NCBI GenBank assembly: GCA_012797975.1
Contig: JAAZOD010000012.1
Location: 1-64,000 of the forward strand
Reading direction: 5' to 3'
DNA from: Pelolinea sp.
GTDB taxonomy: Bacteria > Chloroflexota > Anaerolineae > Anaerolineales > Anaerolineaceae
DNA: 64,000 nt
Shown: piece by piece, positions 54,708 to 63,975 of the stretch
How positions within the stretch are numbered: the first letter of the stretch is position 1
Layout of the letters: each line of letters starts with the position of its first letter
Notes under the pieces: generated by a model
Told to the model about the DNA's origin: nothing
Seen by the model: the letters and a program-made list of their open reading frames with translations, nothing else
Databases searched by the model: none
Program-made: the position numbers and the translations under genes

Positions 54708-55967
54708 ATGGAACAGTCTATCGCGAACTATCAAGAACAAGTCGAGAAGAACTATCGTTGGAATTTCTTCTGGATGGCTGTGGACAACATGATGTTCTTT
54801 TTCATTTTCATGGGTCTATCACCCTATACTGTTCTCCCCTACTATGTGCAGCAGTTCACTTCTTCCAGTGTCCTGATAGGGTTCGTACCGGCGATCTATA
54901 TTTTGGGAAATACACTTCCGCAACCGTTCATGGCGCGCTTTCTGGCAGGAAAAGCAGACAGAAAGAGATATTTGGTCACGGCCGCTTTTTTGCAACGGTT
55001 TGGAATTCTTGGCTTTTTACTGCTGGCCATTATCCAACCCTTGTTGGGATTATCCAACTCCCTAACCCTGATCATTTTCTTCGCCATGCTGATCTTGCAG
55101 AACACCGCCAGCGGTTTCTATGTGCCTGCCTGGATTGATTTCATGGGCAGGGCGATCCCTCGCAAAAAAGGGATGCTGTTTGGCGTCTCTAATTTCGCAG
55201 GTGGGCTGCTCGGAATTGGTATGGGTGCCTTATTGACCTATCTGCTGGATTCATATCCCCTTCAGCAAGCCATCCCGGTTATTTTTGGAATTAGTTTTTT
55301 GGCTTCCATGATTTCGTTTGGAGCCATTCTCTCCTGGCGTGAAGTGGTGCCACCGCAAACGGAAGCAGCGCAAACGAAATCCGAAACCCATAACAAACCA
55401 CTCAAAAATAAAAATTTTGCCACCTACCTTGTTTTTCGAGGATTGATGGTGATTCTGGAGATTGGAACTTCGTATTACACGATCGTTGCCTTACAAACAG
55501 GAAATATTACTGCGGCCCAGATTGGCATTTTTACCACCATCATGTCGCTGTCTGAGACGATCGTGAACCCGCTGTGGGGCTGGTTGGGAGATAAAAAGGG
55601 ATTCATCAATGTGGTCAAAATCTCCGCTGTGCTGGGAATTGCGGCTGCATTGATGGCAGCCAACCTGACCACCCTGACTGCCTTCTACGCAATATTCATT
55701 CTTGCGGGGATCATGGTCAGCGGTTTTCAAATTACGAATTTCAATACCATTTACGAATTCAGCCCGGCAGATCAGATCCCTGCCTATACGGCTGCCAGCC
55801 AGATCGCGCTTTCCCCTTTATCCGGAATTATGCCGTTCATTGGTGGAGCGCTGGTTGGTGCCTTCGGGTATACGGGTGTTTTCTGGTTATCTGGTTTGGT
55901 CGGATTAACGGGTTTATTGGGCATGTCGTTCCTTGTTAAAAACCCAAAACTCAAACGAGAAGCATAA
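54708..55967 (+). CDS. MFS transporter in the nucleoside locus
   Basis: A 419-residue major facilitator with about twelve helices; RFLAGKADRKRYL after TM2 is the cytoplasmic loop motif, and GWLGDKKG the second copy. It sits between phosphorylase copies 2 and 3 with 10-18 bp gaps. It could import nucleosides or export bases released by the phosphorylases; sequence does not discriminate. No close specific family is recognised. Confidence 0.8.
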   Translation: MEQSIANYQEQVEKNYRWNFFWMAVDNMMFFFIFMGLSPYTVLPYYVQQFTSSSVLIGFVPAIYILGNTLPQPFMARFLAGKADRKRYLVTAAFLQRFGILGFLLLAIIQPLLGLSNSLTLIIFFAMLILQNTASGFYVPAWIDFMGRAIPRKKGMLFGVSNFAGGLLGIGMGALLTYLLDSYPLQQAIPVIFGISFLASMISFGAILSWREVVPPQTEAAQTKSETHNKPLKNKNFATYLVFRGLMVILEIGTSYYTIVALQTGNITAAQIGIFTTIMSLSETIVNPLWGWLGDKKGFINVVKISAVLGIAAALMAANLTTLTAFYAIFILAGIMVSGFQITNFNTIYEFSPADQIPAYTAASQIALSPLSGIMPFIGGALVGAFGYTGVFWLSGLVGLTGLLGMSFLVKNPKLKREA

Positions 55968-55977
55968 GGAGTCTTTG

Positions 55978-56742
55978 ATGTCAAGTCAAGATGTACATTC
56001 AGAAAAACAACACCATATCGATATGGGAAAAGGTGATATTGCGCCAACTGTTCTGATCCCCGGTGAGCCGCAGCGCGTTGAAGTGTTTGCCAGTTTACTG
56101 GATGAGGGACACAAGGTTGCGGAAAAGCGGGAATACATTACCGTTACCGGCAAGAAAGATGGAGTTCCGGTGACCTGCACCAGCACCGGTTTGGGATGCC
56201 CTCCCACCGCGATTGGCGTGGAAGAATTGATCCGCATTGGTGCCAAGAACATCATTCGCATTGGGACCTGCGGTGTCATTCAGCCCTACATCAAACCCGG
56301 CGAATTTATCATCGCCACCGGTGCCGTGCGCGGTGAGCATACCAGTGAAGAATTCATCAGTATGGAATATCCGGCTGTGGCTGATTATCGGGTGGTGCGC
56401 GCATTGGTCGATGCCTGCGAAAAATTGAACATGCCCTATCACCTTGGCGTTGTGCGCACTCATGATGCCTATTATCTTGAATCTCCCCAGGCGCGCGGTG
56501 ATTATATGGCACGCTTGCAGCCCTGGATCGATATGGGCGTTCTGGCGTTGGAGAATGAATCATCTGCCATTTTTGTGATCTCTGGCATGCAGGGAATTCG
56601 CGCGGGGACCATTTTGACCTGCGGAAACCCTATTTACACACCTGATGCGGACGATTGTGATTGGGACAGCAATATTGTGAAAATGGTCAAGGCAGGAATC
56701 GAAGCGGCGAAATTGCTGGCAGAGCGTGGTTTGGATGAATAG
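55978..56742 (+). CDS. Nucleoside phosphorylase (PNP/UDP family), copy 3
   Basis: 254 residues from the ATG at 55978, with AAGGAG six bases upstream. The first 16 residues (MSSQDVHSEKQHHIDM) are identical to copy 1 and most of the chain is alike, so this is a recent tandem-type duplicate separated by copy 2 and the MFS gene. Differences cluster near the C-terminus (NPIYTPDADDCDWDSN versus SGYSILEEHDEK), which covers the active site in this family and might alter specificity. Confidence 0.88.
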   Translation: MSSQDVHSEKQHHIDMGKGDIAPTVLIPGEPQRVEVFASLLDEGHKVAEKREYITVTGKKDGVPVTCTSTGLGCPPTAIGVEELIRIGAKNIIRIGTCGVIQPYIKPGEFIIATGAVRGEHTSEEFISMEYPAVADYRVVRALVDACEKLNMPYHLGVVRTHDAYYLESPQARGDYMARLQPWIDMGVLALENESSAIFVISGMQGIRAGTILTCGNPIYTPDADDCDWDSNIVKMVKAGIEAAKLLAERGLDE

Positions 56743-56788
56743 CATTGGGGTTTATTAGTGGATATTTTTAAAAATAAGTGAGGAACCT

Positions 56789-58117
56789 ATGAAAACACTG
56801 CTGAAAAATGGAATTAGTTTCTATCCTCCAACCTATGAGGTAAAACCGATCCATATCCTCATCGAGGATGATGAAATTATCAATGTCAGCGAACATCCCA
56901 TGGAAGAACTGCTGACAGATATGATCGTCTATGATCTGAAAGGGAATCTGATCGTTCCGGGGTTCCTGGATTGCCATACTCATTTGGCTCAATCCTTTGG
57001 GCGTGGGATCTATGATAATTTACATCTGACCCAATGGCTGGTTGCGATGAGCATGCACTTCGATCAACTTACTGAAGAAGAGGCCTATAAAGCCACCTAC
57101 CTGGGTTGCATCGAAGCTTTGAAATCCGGGACCACCACCGTGGCAGAAATGGCAACCGCCGGGCCTCATCTGGATGCCTGCATCCAGGCGATTGCCGACA
57201 GCGGTCTGCGCGCTGATGTTTGCACGGCCATTGGCGATTTTCAGGAAGGTGAGAACCCGGCTCCTGAACTCTCTACCAGCCAGACATTGGATGTAATGCG
57301 GAATTTGTACAAGAAATGGCATGGTACCTACGGCGGTCGCATCACCGTGCGTGTCAGCCCGGTAGGATTGCCTGCCTGCACCGAAGAATTGATGCGTGGT
57401 TCCCGCGACCTCGCCAACGAACTGGGTGTTGGCATTCATACTCATTGCAGTGAAGGTGAAACGGAAACGCAAAATGCGTATGAACGTTTCAATTGCAGTG
57501 AAGTGGAAGCGTTGGAACGATTTGGCATACTGGGTCCTGATTGCCAGTTGGTGCACGATATCTGGCTGACCGAACATGACAAACAGTTGATCGCCGAGTA
57601 CGATTGCAGTGTAGTAACCTGCCCCTCTACCAATACAAAGATCACTGATGGAATGCCACCCATGCCAGATCTGTATAAGCTGGGCGTTAACATCGCCATT
57701 GGCTGTGATGGAGAAGCCAGCAGTGGTTCGTATGATATGCTTCAGGAAGCCAGACTGGTTTCATTGTTGGGAAAAGTGCGTACGATGGAAGCGGATATGT
57801 TCCCGGCAGAAAAGGTCTTTGAAATGCTGACTGTCAATGGGCGTAAATCAATCGGATTTAATACGAAAGTTGGTGAAATTAAAGCCGGGTTTAAAGCTGA
57901 CCTCACAGTGATTGAATACCCGACGCCGCATATGATCGATGAACGCCGCCTGCTTTCCAATCTAATCTTCTCGGCCACCGGCACCGACGTTCTTTCGGTT
58001 TTTGTGGATGGGAAGCCAGTGCTGTGGCAGAGAGAGCTTCTGCATATTGATGAAGAAAAGATTGTTGCAGACATTTTGGCAGTTATGCGAAAAGCTGATC
58101 ACTTATTAATAAAATAG
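56789..58117 (+). CDS. MtaD/TrzA-family deaminase (5'-deoxyadenosine/MTA/SAH deaminase type)
   Basis: A 442-residue metal-dependent amidohydrolase. Zinc ligands are His63 and His65 (DCHTHLAQ), His219 region (IHTHCSE, H217/H219), His256 (QLVHDIWL) and Asp307 (GCDGEASSG). Family members deaminate adenosine-type compounds such as S-adenosylhomocysteine, methylthioadenosine or 5'-deoxyadenosine, and some act on other aminated heterocycles. Neighbouring phosphorylases would cleave the inosine-type product. AGGAA is six or so bases before the ATG. Confidence 0.85.
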   Translation: MKTLLKNGISFYPPTYEVKPIHILIEDDEIINVSEHPMEELLTDMIVYDLKGNLIVPGFLDCHTHLAQSFGRGIYDNLHLTQWLVAMSMHFDQLTEEEAYKATYLGCIEALKSGTTTVAEMATAGPHLDACIQAIADSGLRADVCTAIGDFQEGENPAPELSTSQTLDVMRNLYKKWHGTYGGRITVRVSPVGLPACTEELMRGSRDLANELGVGIHTHCSEGETETQNAYERFNCSEVEALERFGILGPDCQLVHDIWLTEHDKQLIAEYDCSVVTCPSTNTKITDGMPPMPDLYKLGVNIAIGCDGEASSGSYDMLQEARLVSLLGKVRTMEADMFPAEKVFEMLTVNGRKSIGFNTKVGEIKAGFKADLTVIEYPTPHMIDERRLLSNLIFSATGTDVLSVFVDGKPVLWQRELLHIDEEKIVADILAVMRKADHLLIK

Positions 58118-58231
58118 TTTCTCTGTGAAAGTGAGAAGCCGAATATAATTACGCAAAAGGAGGTGGTAGCCACCAAAAAATAATGGGAAGTTAGTGTTAA
58201 AAGTGTTTTAAAAATTCTAAGGAGAAGAACA

Positions 58232-59314
58232 ATGAATAAAAAACTGTATCTGGTACTCTCTCTTGTTTTGGTTGCGACCTTAGCATTGACCGCATGCGCA
58301 CCAAAAGAAGAAGCAGCAACGGAAGAAGCTGCACCTGCTGAAGAAACAACTTCAGAAGAAGCAGCCCCTGCTGATACCTTCAAAGTTGCTATGCTCACCG
58401 ACCTCGGTGGTTTAGCTGCTAGCGAAGAAGTCAAAGGTTTCTCAGATCTTGGTTGGGAAGCTGTTCAACGAGCCCAAACCGAGTTAGGCGCTGAGGTAAC
58501 TTTACTGGAAGCAAAAGAATTGGCTGATCTGGAACCCAACCTGACCAAGATGGCGAGTGAAGGATATGATGTGGTCGTGGGCGTTGGCTATCTGTTCACC
58601 GATGCCATGACCGCTGTTGCTCCTCAATTCCCCGACACCAAGTTCATCATTGTCGACAGCGTTGTTGATCAACCCAATGTTGCTTCTTTGACCTTTGCTG
58701 AAGAGCAGGGTTCCTTCCTGGTTGGCGCAATTGCCGCCGGAACAAGCACCACTGGAACCATTGGTTTCGTTGGTGGTATGGAATCAGCTCTGATCGAGAA
58801 ATTCGAAGCTGGCTACATTGCTGGCGCTCGCGCCATCAATCCTGACATCAAAGTTCTGTCTGGTTACACTGGCAGTTTCACCGATGTCGCTGCTGGCAAG
58901 GAACTCACTTTGACCCAATACGGACAGGGTGCTGATGTTGTTTACGCAGCCGCTGGTTCTTGTGGTCTGGGCACCATCGAAGCTGCTCAGGAAGAGGGTC
59001 TCTATGCGATCGGCGTGGACACCAACCAAGATGGCATCGCCCCTGGTTCTGTTCTGACTTCCATGCTCAAACACGTCGAAATTGCAGTATTCGATGCGAT
59101 CAAGAGTGCCTATGAAGGCAACTTCAAAGCTGGCGTGAGTGTCTATGATCTGGCTGCTGGTGGTGTTGGTTACAGCCCGATGGAATACACCAAGGACAAA
59201 TTACCGGCTGGTTTGCTTGAAAAGGTAGACGGATTTGCAGAGCGCATCATCAATGGCGAGATCGTTGTTCCGACCACCGTTGAAGAAGCCAATGCCTTCG
59301 TGCTTCCTGAATAA
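58232..59314 (+). CDS. BmpA-family nucleoside-binding lipoprotein
   Basis: 360 residues. The signal peptide has lipobox ALTAC, followed by a Glu/Ala-rich linker (residues 24-47). The mature part matches the BMP/Med family: VAMLTDLGGLAASEEVKGFSDLGWEAVQ, then FAEEQGSFLVGAIAAGTS and GADVVYAAAGSCGLGTIEAA. It captures nucleosides for the ABC transporter that follows. AAGGAGAAG precedes the ATG; an AAAGGAGGTGGTAGCCACC stretch with a small hairpin lies further upstream. A terminator-like hairpin separates it from the ATPase gene. Confidence 0.93.
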   Translation: MNKKLYLVLSLVLVATLALTACAPKEEAATEEAAPAEETTSEEAAPADTFKVAMLTDLGGLAASEEVKGFSDLGWEAVQRAQTELGAEVTLLEAKELADLEPNLTKMASEGYDVVVGVGYLFTDAMTAVAPQFPDTKFIIVDSVVDQPNVASLTFAEEQGSFLVGAIAAGTSTTGTIGFVGGMESALIEKFEAGYIAGARAINPDIKVLSGYTGSFTDVAAGKELTLTQYGQGADVVYAAAGSCGLGTIEAAQEEGLYAIGVDTNQDGIAPGSVLTSMLKHVEIAVFDAIKSAYEGNFKAGVSVYDLAAGGVGYSPMEYTKDKLPAGLLEKVDGFAERIINGEIVVPTTVEEANAFVLPE

Positions 59315-59326
59315 CTAGTTACAAAA

Positions 59327-59360
59327 AAATAAGGTGGGGGGAGAACCTCCCACCTTATTT
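59327..59360 (+). terminator. Partial terminator after the bmpA-type gene
   Basis: AAATAAGGTGGG (59327-59338) and CCCACCTTATTT (59349-59360) form a 12-bp stem, extended by GGG/CCT, with an AGAA loop and a T-rich end. It would allow more binding protein than ATPase and permease to be made from one transcript. Confidence 0.75.
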
Positions 59361-59377
59361 CATTTACTGGAGGAATA

Positions 59378-60904
59378 ATGGCCTATATTCTTGAGCTGCA
59401 CGATATATGTAAGCATTTCGGTAACGTGCTCGCAAATGACCATGTAAGTTTGAAGGTTGAAAAAGGGACCGTCCATAGCATCGTTGGTGAAAACGGAGCC
59501 GGAAAAACAACCTTGATGAATATCCTTTATGGGTTGTACAAACAGACCTCAGGCGAAATTTTTATTGATGGAACCAAGGTTGATATTGAGAGCCCTTCTG
59601 ATGCGATCGAGCTTGGCATTGGAATGATCCATCAACATTTCAAACTCATCCCTGCCATGACAGTTGCTGAAAATGTGATGTTGGGGGAGGAACCCACGCT
59701 AGGGAAAGTTTTTCTCGATCTGAAAAAGATCAATGAACGAACTCTGGAATTATCCGACAAATATGGTCTGGCGGTAAATCCCAAATCCATGGTCGAAGAA
59801 ATCTCTGTTGGCATTCGCCAGAGAGTTGAAATTTTAAAAGCACTTTACCGCAATGCTAATATCCTGATCCTCGATGAACCGACCGCACTCTTAACCCCAC
59901 AGGAATCGGAAGATTTGTTTAGAATCATCGAACGGTTAAGGAAAGATGGAAAGACCATCCTTTTCATTTCGCACAAGTTGAAGGAGATCATGCAGATATC
60001 CAACAATATCACGGTCCTGCGGGATGGAAAAGTGGTCGATACGGTTAAAAAAGAAGATACGGATGAAGTCCACCTGGCACGTTTAATGGTTGGGCGTGAT
60101 GTCTTCCTGAAACCTGCTCCCAAACCGAAAAAGATCGGGGAAGCGATTTTACGTGTGGAGCATGTTACAGCCGTGAACGAGTATCACCATCCGGTTTTGA
60201 ACGATGTTACCTTCGATGTGCGCTCCGGTGAAGTTTTAGGAGTGGCCGGTGTGGATGGCAATGGGCAAACAGAACTGGTTAAAGCACTGATCGGTTTGCA
60301 GCCATTGAGCGGGGGAAAGATCTTTATCTATGATCAGGAAATCACCCATCTATCGGTCAAAAAGATGCGTTCGGCTGGCATTGGTGTGATCCCCGAAGAT
60401 CGCCTGCAGGAAGGACTGGTGGAAGATTTCAGCGTACAGGAAAATCTTTTCCTTGGTTTACAGCGCAGCCAGCCATTCTCGAATGGTACCAATATTAACT
60501 GGGGTGCTGTTCGGTCGAATGCAGAAGAACTGGTCAAAGTATATGATATTCGTACCCCCAATATCGAGCATAAAGCCCGCTTATTATCGGGTGGGAACCA
60601 GCAAAAGATCATTGTCGCTCGTGAGATTTTCCATGCTCCCGACACCATCATTGCCTCGCAACCTACTCGCGGGTTGGATATTGCTGCAACCGATTTTGTA
60701 CACGAACAGTTGATCAAACAACGGGATGCAGGCAAAGGTGTTTTGCTCTTCTCCCTTTCTTTGGATGAGATCATGCTGCTTTCTACACGAATTGCCGTAA
60801 TCTACAAGGGTGCAATCGTTGCAGTCGTGAATAAAGATGATGTCACTCCTGAAGATCTGGGGCTGATGATGCTGGGTGGTTCTTACGAGCATATACCTGC
60901 GTAG
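59378..60904 (+). CDS. Nucleoside ABC importer, tandem ATPase
   Basis: 508 residues with two nucleotide-binding domains, as in sugar/nucleoside CUT2-type importers. Domain 1 has Walker A GENGAGKTT, signature ISVGIRQRVEILKAL and Walker B ILILDEPTA. Domain 2 (from about 255) has GVDGNGQTEL and LLSGGNQQKIIVAREI, and a degenerate TIIASQPTRGLD in place of the usual acidic Walker B. Only the first site is likely fully active. GGAGG lies just before the ATG. Confidence 0.92.
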   Translation: MAYILELHDICKHFGNVLANDHVSLKVEKGTVHSIVGENGAGKTTLMNILYGLYKQTSGEIFIDGTKVDIESPSDAIELGIGMIHQHFKLIPAMTVAENVMLGEEPTLGKVFLDLKKINERTLELSDKYGLAVNPKSMVEEISVGIRQRVEILKALYRNANILILDEPTALLTPQESEDLFRIIERLRKDGKTILFISHKLKEIMQISNNITVLRDGKVVDTVKKEDTDEVHLARLMVGRDVFLKPAPKPKKIGEAILRVEHVTAVNEYHHPVLNDVTFDVRSGEVLGVAGVDGNGQTELVKALIGLQPLSGGKIFIYDQEITHLSVKKMRSAGIGVIPEDRLQEGLVEDFSVQENLFLGLQRSQPFSNGTNINWGAVRSNAEELVKVYDIRTPNIEHKARLLSGGNQQKIIVAREIFHAPDTIIASQPTRGLDIAATDFVHEQLIKQRDAGKGVLLFSLSLDEIMLLSTRIAVIYKGAIVAVVNKDDVTPEDLGLMMLGGSYEHIPA

Positions 60905-60920
60905 ATGAAAGGAAACGACA

Positions 60921-62000
60921 ATGCATAGAATTCGAAAATTCTTTTTGAAACAACAGCCAGTATTCATTACGATCATTGCAGTTCTCCTGGCTTTTGTCAT
61001 CGTTGGACTGATCCTTGCTGCGACAGGAAGAAATCCTTTCAACGCTGTTTATTTCTTTGTGCGTGGGGCATTTGGAAATATGTTCAATACCACCGACACC
61101 ATTTCGAGGGTGATTCCGCTGACCATCGCTGGTATTGCATTCCTGGTTGGTGCACAAAGCTCTGTGTTCAATGTGGGCATTGAAGGGCAATTATTGCTCG
61201 GTGCTATGGCATCGGCTGTGGTCGGGTATATTGTGAAATTACCGGCCTATATCCATCTTCCCTTGATGTTGCTGGCAGGTGCTTTGGCTGGCGGGTTGTA
61301 CGCTTTGATCCCTGCCTGGTTGAAAACGAAGCGTAAGGTGAATGAAATTCTCAGCACCATTATGCTGAACTACCCTGCGACCTACTTTACCCATTTTCTG
61401 GTGTTGAAAGTTATCCCGATCGAAGGTGTGGTTCCAGCCACTCCTTTCATTGAAGAAACCGCCCGATTGCCTATTCTCATTGAAGGAACCCAGTTGCATG
61501 CGGGCGTATTTGTGATGATCATGGTTGTCATCTTCGCCTATTACCTGCTCTATAAAACTTCGTTGGGCTATGAAATGCGCGCAGTGGGCTATAACAAAAC
61601 TGCTGCTCGCTTTCATGGAATTCCGGTGGAAAAAAGGATGAATTTTGCGTTCTTCCTGAGCGGGATGATGGCCGGCTTGGCGGGCGCGGTAGAAGTGGCT
61701 GGAGTGCATTATCGCTTCCTGGATCAGTTCTCCCCGGGATATGGTTTTGACTCTATCACGGTTGCCCTGGTTGGTTTATTGAATCCTTTCGGTGTTGTGA
61801 TTTCCGCCACTCTATTTGGCGCATTGAAAACGGGTATCTTGGAAATGTCCGTTTATTCCGGCATTCCCCGCCAGTTGACCACACTCATCAATGGAATCGT
61901 GGTGCTCTGTGTGGCTGCGAAAGATATGCTCGGTGGATGGTATGCAAGAATTTTCCGTGGAAAAGATACGTATGAAGCCCAAAAGGAGATATCACAATGA
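60921..62000 (+). CDS. Nucleoside ABC permease (NupB/YufP type)
   Basis: A 359-residue membrane protein of the BPD_transp_2 type, with about ten helices. GRNPFNAVYFFVRGAFG is typical of the first external loop, then SVFNVGIEGQLLLGAMASA. Its stop overlaps the next permease by four bases, so the heterodimer is produced in equal amounts. Confidence 0.9.
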   Translation: MHRIRKFFLKQQPVFITIIAVLLAFVIVGLILAATGRNPFNAVYFFVRGAFGNMFNTTDTISRVIPLTIAGIAFLVGAQSSVFNVGIEGQLLLGAMASAVVGYIVKLPAYIHLPLMLLAGALAGGLYALIPAWLKTKRKVNEILSTIMLNYPATYFTHFLVLKVIPIEGVVPATPFIEETARLPILIEGTQLHAGVFVMIMVVIFAYYLLYKTSLGYEMRAVGYNKTAARFHGIPVEKRMNFAFFLSGMMAGLAGAVEVAGVHYRFLDQFSPGYGFDSITVALVGLLNPFGVVISATLFGALKTGILEMSVYSGIPRQLTTLINGIVVLCVAAKDMLGGWYARIFRGKDTYEAQKEISQ

Positions 62001-62950
62001 ACTGGACTGAAGCCTTAAAAGCAATCTTTACTTTGACATTGCTCACTTCCACGGTTCGCGTCAGCATCTCGATTGTGCTGGCTGGCATGGGTGAAATGCT
62101 CACGGAGCGGTCGGGAGTGCTTAATATTGGCGTGGAAGGCACGATGCTGGTGGGAGCATTGGCGGGCGCTTTGGGTTCCTATTTTTCGGGCAGCCCATGG
62201 ATCGGCTTGCTGGCAGCAGGATTATCGGGCATGTTGATCGGTTTACTTTTTTCTTTCATCGCGATCTCCCTGCGCAGCAATCAATCCATTACCGGCTTGG
62301 CGATCTATCTGTTATGCGTAGGTCTTACAGGGTATTTGCTGCAGATCATCTTTGAACATGGTGGTAACTCACCCATGGTGGATACACTGCCCACCCTGCA
62401 TATGAAATTCCTTGAAAATGTTCCTGTCTTGGGTCCCATTTTCAACGACCAATCCATTATCACCATTCCTGTGTTGCTCCTGCCTGTGCTTTTTTATATT
62501 ATTTTCTACCGAACCCCATGGGGCTCATGGTTGCGAGCAGCCGGTGAAAACCCCAAGGCATTGGCGGTGGTCGGGAAGAACCCTGTGCGGATCCGATATG
62601 TGGCCACGCTGTGCGGCTCCTTCCTGGCAGGAATTGGCGGAGCATACCTTTCTATTTCACAGACCTCCCTCTTCTCGGAGAATATGGTTGCCGGACGTGG
62701 CTTCATTGCCCTATCGGCGGTCATTTTCGGTGGTGTGCAGCCATTTGGCGTGTTCCTGGCCTGTATCTTCTTCGGATTCATGGATGCGTTGCAAAAAACA
62801 CTGCAAACCGTCATCCCCGATACGCTCATCCCGCGCGAATTGTTCATGTCGCTGCCATACGTTCTTACCTTGCTGGTACTGGCGGGATTCATTAAAAAGA
62901 GTGGTGGCCCGGCTGATATTGGAAATCCATACCTGAAGGAATCTCGATAA
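61997..62950 (+). CDS. Nucleoside ABC permease (NupC/YufQ type)
   Basis: A 317-residue partner with ERSGVLNIGVEGTMLVGALAGALGS and, near the C-terminus, SENMVAGRGFIALSAVIFGG, the conserved loop of this family. With the preceding permease it forms the nucleoside channel. A terminator with a short gap separates it from the hydrolase gene. Confidence 0.9.
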   Translation: MNWTEALKAIFTLTLLTSTVRVSISIVLAGMGEMLTERSGVLNIGVEGTMLVGALAGALGSYFSGSPWIGLLAAGLSGMLIGLLFSFIAISLRSNQSITGLAIYLLCVGLTGYLLQIIFEHGGNSPMVDTLPTLHMKFLENVPVLGPIFNDQSIITIPVLLLPVLFYIIFYRTPWGSWLRAAGENPKALAVVGKNPVRIRYVATLCGSFLAGIGGAYLSISQTSLFSENMVAGRGFIALSAVIFGGVQPFGVFLACIFFGFMDALQKTLQTVIPDTLIPRELFMSLPYVLTLLVLAGFIKKSGGPADIGNPYLKESR

Positions 62951-62976
62951 GCAGCAACACCCTTATTTTTGGAAAG

Positions 62977-63022
62977 AGCCCTACAAGATTTTTTCTCTCC
63001 TCCTCTCTTGTGGGGCTTTTTT
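62977..63022 (+). terminator. Intrinsic terminator before the hydrolase gene
   Basis: AGCCCTACAAGA (62977-62988) and TCTTGTGGGGCT (63006-63017) form a 12-bp stem with one T-G pair, followed by TTTTT. It ends 18 bases before the next ATG, so the hydrolase is expressed only by read-through or from a promoter not seen. Confidence 0.8.
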
Positions 63023-63039
63023 ATGGGAGAAAGAAGAGA

Positions 63040-63975
63040 ATGAAACGTTTTATTTTAGACACGGACCCCGGGATTGATGATGCTCTTACCATCCTGTATG
63101 CACTGGCATCCCCGGAAGTGAAAATGGAGGCAATTACCGTAGTGAACGGTAACTGCCCGATGGAACAAGGAGTGATCAACGCATTGAGCGTGCTTGAATT
63201 GGCGGGCGCGGTGCATATTCCGGTAGCCAAGGGCATGGACAAACCGTTGTTGCTCCCGGTGGTCAACGCGGAAGTGACACACGGGAAAAACGGACTGGGA
63301 TATGCGGAACTGCCTGTGCCCCGAACCAGCCCGGTAAAGGAACATGCTGTGGAATTGATCCATGAACTGGTGATGCAAGACCCCGGTCAGATCAATATTG
63401 TTGCGATCGGACCGCTAACCAATATCGCCATGGCGGTTCGTCTGTATCCGCAGATCGTGGGAGCGGTGGAACACATCTACATCATGGGAGGAGCCATCAA
63501 TCACTGTGGAAATATGACCCCGTTGGCAGAGTTCAACATCTATTGTGATCCGCATGCCGCTTCCATCGTCTTTCACTCCGGCATTCCTTTCACACTAGTG
63601 CCGCTGGATGTCACTTATCAAACATTGATGACAGCGGAAGATCTGCGCCGATTCGAGGCAATCAAAACACCCCTCAGTGATTTTATTGTAAAAGCTTCCC
63701 GCTACGTGATGGAGTACTTATCGGAATCGCAAGAGATCATGGGTTGTGCTCTCAACGATCCATTAGCTCTGGCGGCGTTGTTTAAGAAAGACCTGCTGGA
63801 GATATCCCCTCTGGTATTGGACGTTGACACAAACTATGGAGTGAGCATGGGAAAGACTTTTGCTGACTTCTATAATTATGAGCAGAAACCTGCCAATGGC
63901 GATGCTGCTCTGGATGTAAAGGCCCGTGATTTTGTGGACCATTTCTTGGAACGAATGATTAAATTATCACAATAA
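63040..63975 (+). CDS. Inosine-uridine-preferring nucleoside hydrolase
   Basis: 311 residues from the ATG at 63040, with GGGAGAAAG upstream. DTDPGIDDALTI holds the calcium-binding Asp residues (D7, D9, D13, D14), NIVAIGPLTNIA and IMGGAINHCGN the middle loop, and AEFNIYCDPHAA the ribose-binding Asn/Asp; NDPLA is the C-terminal Asp. It cleaves nucleosides to base and ribose. It backs up the phosphorylases encoded upstream. Confidence 0.9.
   Translation: MKRFILDTDPGIDDALTILYALASPEVKMEAITVVNGNCPMEQGVINALSVLELAGAVHIPVAKGMDKPLLLPVVNAEVTHGKNGLGYAELPVPRTSPVKEHAVELIHELVMQDPGQINIVAIGPLTNIAMAVRLYPQIVGAVEHIYIMGGAINHCGNMTPLAEFNIYCDPHAASIVFHSGIPFTLVPLDVTYQTLMTAEDLRRFEAIKTPLSDFIVKASRYVMEYLSESQEIMGCALNDPLALAALFKKDLLEISPLVLDVDTNYGVSMGKTFADFYNYEQKPANGDAALDVKARDFVDHFLERMIKLSQ

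Noticed and set aside
54527-55138. 203-codon plus-strand frame bridging phosphorylase copy 2 and the MFS gene
   Set aside because: It is out of frame with both recognised genes and has no domain.
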